From Pseudomonadota bacterium (GTDB lineage: Bacteria; Pseudomonadota; Gammaproteobacteria; Xanthomonadales; Xanthomonadaceae), in assembly GCA_023390905.1 (NCBI GenBank), contig JAEWBY010000034.1:1-6732 (forward strand): a stretch of DNA of 6,732 nt. Reading direction: 5' to 3'. Position numbers and translations under genes: made by a program. Below, piece after piece: positions 5,535 through 6,732 of the stretch. The number at the start of each line of letters is the position of its first letter. Position 1 is the stretch's first letter. Under the pieces are notes generated by a model that was not told the origin of the DNA, did no database searches, and saw only the letters and a list, made by a program, of their open reading frames with translations.

Positions 5535-6732
5535 ATGAAGCCTTTCTCCCTCCTCTCGCGCCGGTTCTCCAATCTGACGGTGCGCCGCAAGCTGGTGGTG
5601 CTGACCGTGATGATCGCGGTCGGCATCGTGACGCTGGCCGTGGTCGCCGCGCGGATGCAGTACCTGGACCTGTACGAAACCCGCAAGGCCGCGCTGAAAA
5701 CGCAGGGCGAGCTGAGTTTCGGCATCCTCGAACATTACCGTGCGCTGGAAACCTCCGGCACGCTCGACGGCGCCAGTGCGCGCCGCGAAGCGCTCAAGGC
5801 GATCGAGCGCATGCGCGCCAACAATGACGTGGACTATTTCTTCATCCACGACATGACCCCGGTCGTGCTGATGCATCCGTTCCGCAAGGACATGATCGGC
5901 AAGGACGTGGGCGGGGTGCGCAGCCCGGACGGTGTGGCGCTGTACCGCGAGGGCGTCGAAGCCGCGCGCCGCGGCGGCGGCTACGTCGAATTCCAGTGGG
6001 CCAAGCCCGGCGCCAAGGATCCGGTGCAGAAGATCGTCTACGCCGCGCCGTTCAAGCCGTGGGGCTGGGTGGTGTCCAGCGGCGTCTACATGGACGACGT
6101 GCAGAACCAGGCGCTGATCTTCACCGGCGTGATGACCCTGGCCGGCGGACTGCTGGTGATCGCGGTGACGCTGCTGAGCTGGCTGATCGGTACGCGCATC
6201 GTCGCGCCGCTGCGCCAGGCCACCGGCGTGGCCGAGGCCATCGCCGACGGCCATCTGGAGAACGTGATCGGCGAGCAGGCACTGGATGAACCCGGCCAGT
6301 TGCTGGTCAGCATGCGCCGCATGCAGGACCAGTTGCATGCGGTCATCCGCGCGCAGCGCGAGATGGCGCGCCAGCATGACGCCGGCGCGATCAGCCATCG
6401 CATCGACGAGACCGCCTTCCCCGGCGAGTACGGCCTGATGGTGCGCGAAACCAACGCCTTGGTCGATTCGCACGTCACGCTGATCCACGACGCGCTGGCG
6501 ATCATGCAGCGGTACGCGATCGGCGATCTGTCGGTGAACATCGCGCGCCTGCCCGGCGAGAAGGCCGTGCTGACCGAAGCGATGGACGCGACCAAGGCCA
6601 GCCTGTCGGCCATCAACACCGAGATCAAGCGACTGGCCGGCGCGGCCGCGGCCGGCGATTTCAGCCAGCGCGGCGATGTCGAACGCTTCCAGCATGATTT
6701 CCGCGAGATGGTCGCCGGTCTGAATCATCTGA
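5535..6732 (+). CDS. Methyl-accepting chemotaxis protein, sCache plus poly-HAMP, 5' part (receptor C; 3' end cut by window edge)
   Basis: The first 399 residues of a chemoreceptor; the frame has no stop and runs off the window. A basic start (SLLSRRF, VRRK) leads to a membrane helix (about 20-39). The periplasmic sCache_2-type domain (about 42-190) resembles that of receptor B (YFFIHD, VVLMHP, PWGWVVSSGVY). After a second helix (about 194-218) comes HAMP1 (glycine 239) and, in place of a PAS domain, more HAMP-like units with glycines at 284, 330 and 374. The gene starts 31 bases after receptor B with no promoter or clear ribosome site seen, so co-transcription with B is likely. Its last 91 bases equal the first 91 of the window. 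Joined there to receptor A it would be a normal 761-residue receptor, but whether the two are one gene is not settled by this sequence. Confidence 0.94.
   Translation, partial: MKPFSLLSRRFSNLTVRRKLVVLTVMIAVGIVTLAVVAARMQYLDLYETRKAALKTQGELSFGILEHYRALETSGTLDGASARREALKAIERMRANNDVDYFFIHDMTPVVLMHPFRKDMIGKDVGGVRSPDGVALYREGVEAARRGGGYVEFQWAKPGAKDPVQKIVYAAPFKPWGWVVSSGVYMDDVQNQALIFTGVMTLAGGLLVIAVTLLSWLIGTRIVAPLRQATGVAEAIADGHLENVIGEQALDEPGQLLVSMRRMQDQLHAVIRAQREMARQHDAGAISHRIDETAFPGEYGLMVRETNALVDSHVTLIHDALAIMQRYAIGDLSVNIARLPGEKAVLTEAMDATKASLSAINTEIKRLAGAAAAGDFSQRGDVERFQHDFREMVAGLNHL
6642..6732 (+). repeat. Terminal direct repeat, copy 2 (91 bp, exact)
   Basis: Identical to bases 1-91 and in the same reading frame, encoding residues 370-399 of receptor C. 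Closing the window on this repeat would give a 6641-bp circle carrying ycgR, cheW and two receptor genes. Confidence 0.97.

Noticed and set aside
304..6728. Several long open frames on the minus strand, for example about 612 codons at 3887-5725 and about 468 codons at 5322-6728
   Set aside because: They lie antisense to clear receptor genes and give His/Arg/Gly/Ala-rich translations without recognisable domains, as expected for complementary frames of GC-rich coding DNA.
1..6732. A small plasmid or other extrachromosomal circle, suggested by the terminal repeat
   Set aside because: All genes are ordinary chromosomal chemotaxis functions and none serves replication, partition, mobilisation or packaging. 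An assembly effect at paralogous receptors explains the repeat more simply.

Overview
The window is a high-GC stretch of flagellar chemotaxis genes, all on the plus strand. GC-rich codon use, Tsr-like receptor signalling domains, a YcgR-type PilZ protein beside cheW and receptors, and short GC-rich intergenic hairpins suggest a gammaproteobacterium of the Xanthomonadaceae/Lysobacteraceae type. That placement is an inference from gene content and style, not from a marker gene.

Layout: (1) 1-1179, the 3' part of a methyl-accepting chemotaxis protein (receptor A), ending in a CheR/CheB-type docking pentapeptide. (2) 1180-1584, a 405-base non-coding gap with three hairpins and a candidate sigma-28 promoter. 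(3) 1585-2364, a c-di-GMP-binding YcgR-like flagellar brake. (4) 2365-2537, a terminator-like hairpin followed by an almost perfect sigma-28 (FliA) promoter. (5) 2538-3014, cheW. (6) 3015-3205, two hairpins and a third sigma-28 promoter. (7) 3206-5503, a complete 765-residue receptor B (sCache, HAMP, PAS, two more HAMPs, signalling domain). (8) 5535-6732, the 5' part of receptor C (sCache, then a chain of HAMP domains), cut by the window edge and probably co-transcribed with B.

The genes form one functional set. The receptors sense ligands through periplasmic sCache domains, CheW couples them to the CheA kinase, and YcgR ties flagellar rotation to c-di-GMP. ycgR, cheW and receptor B each have an upstream match to TAAA/TCAA-N15-(GC)CGATA, so the set looks like a late flagellar regulon split into separately terminated units.

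The most important structural point is that bases 1-91 are identical to bases 6642-6732. The repeat is in frame, so joining C to A across it gives a 761-residue receptor with five evenly spaced HAMP units. Either the window is a closed assembly loop, or A and C are distinct paralogues sharing an exact repeat at which the contig broke at both ends. There is no replication, mobilisation or partition gene, so a real plasmid is unlikely. I found no novel defence or mobile system; what stands out is receptor architecture, paralogue homogenisation and promoter organisation.
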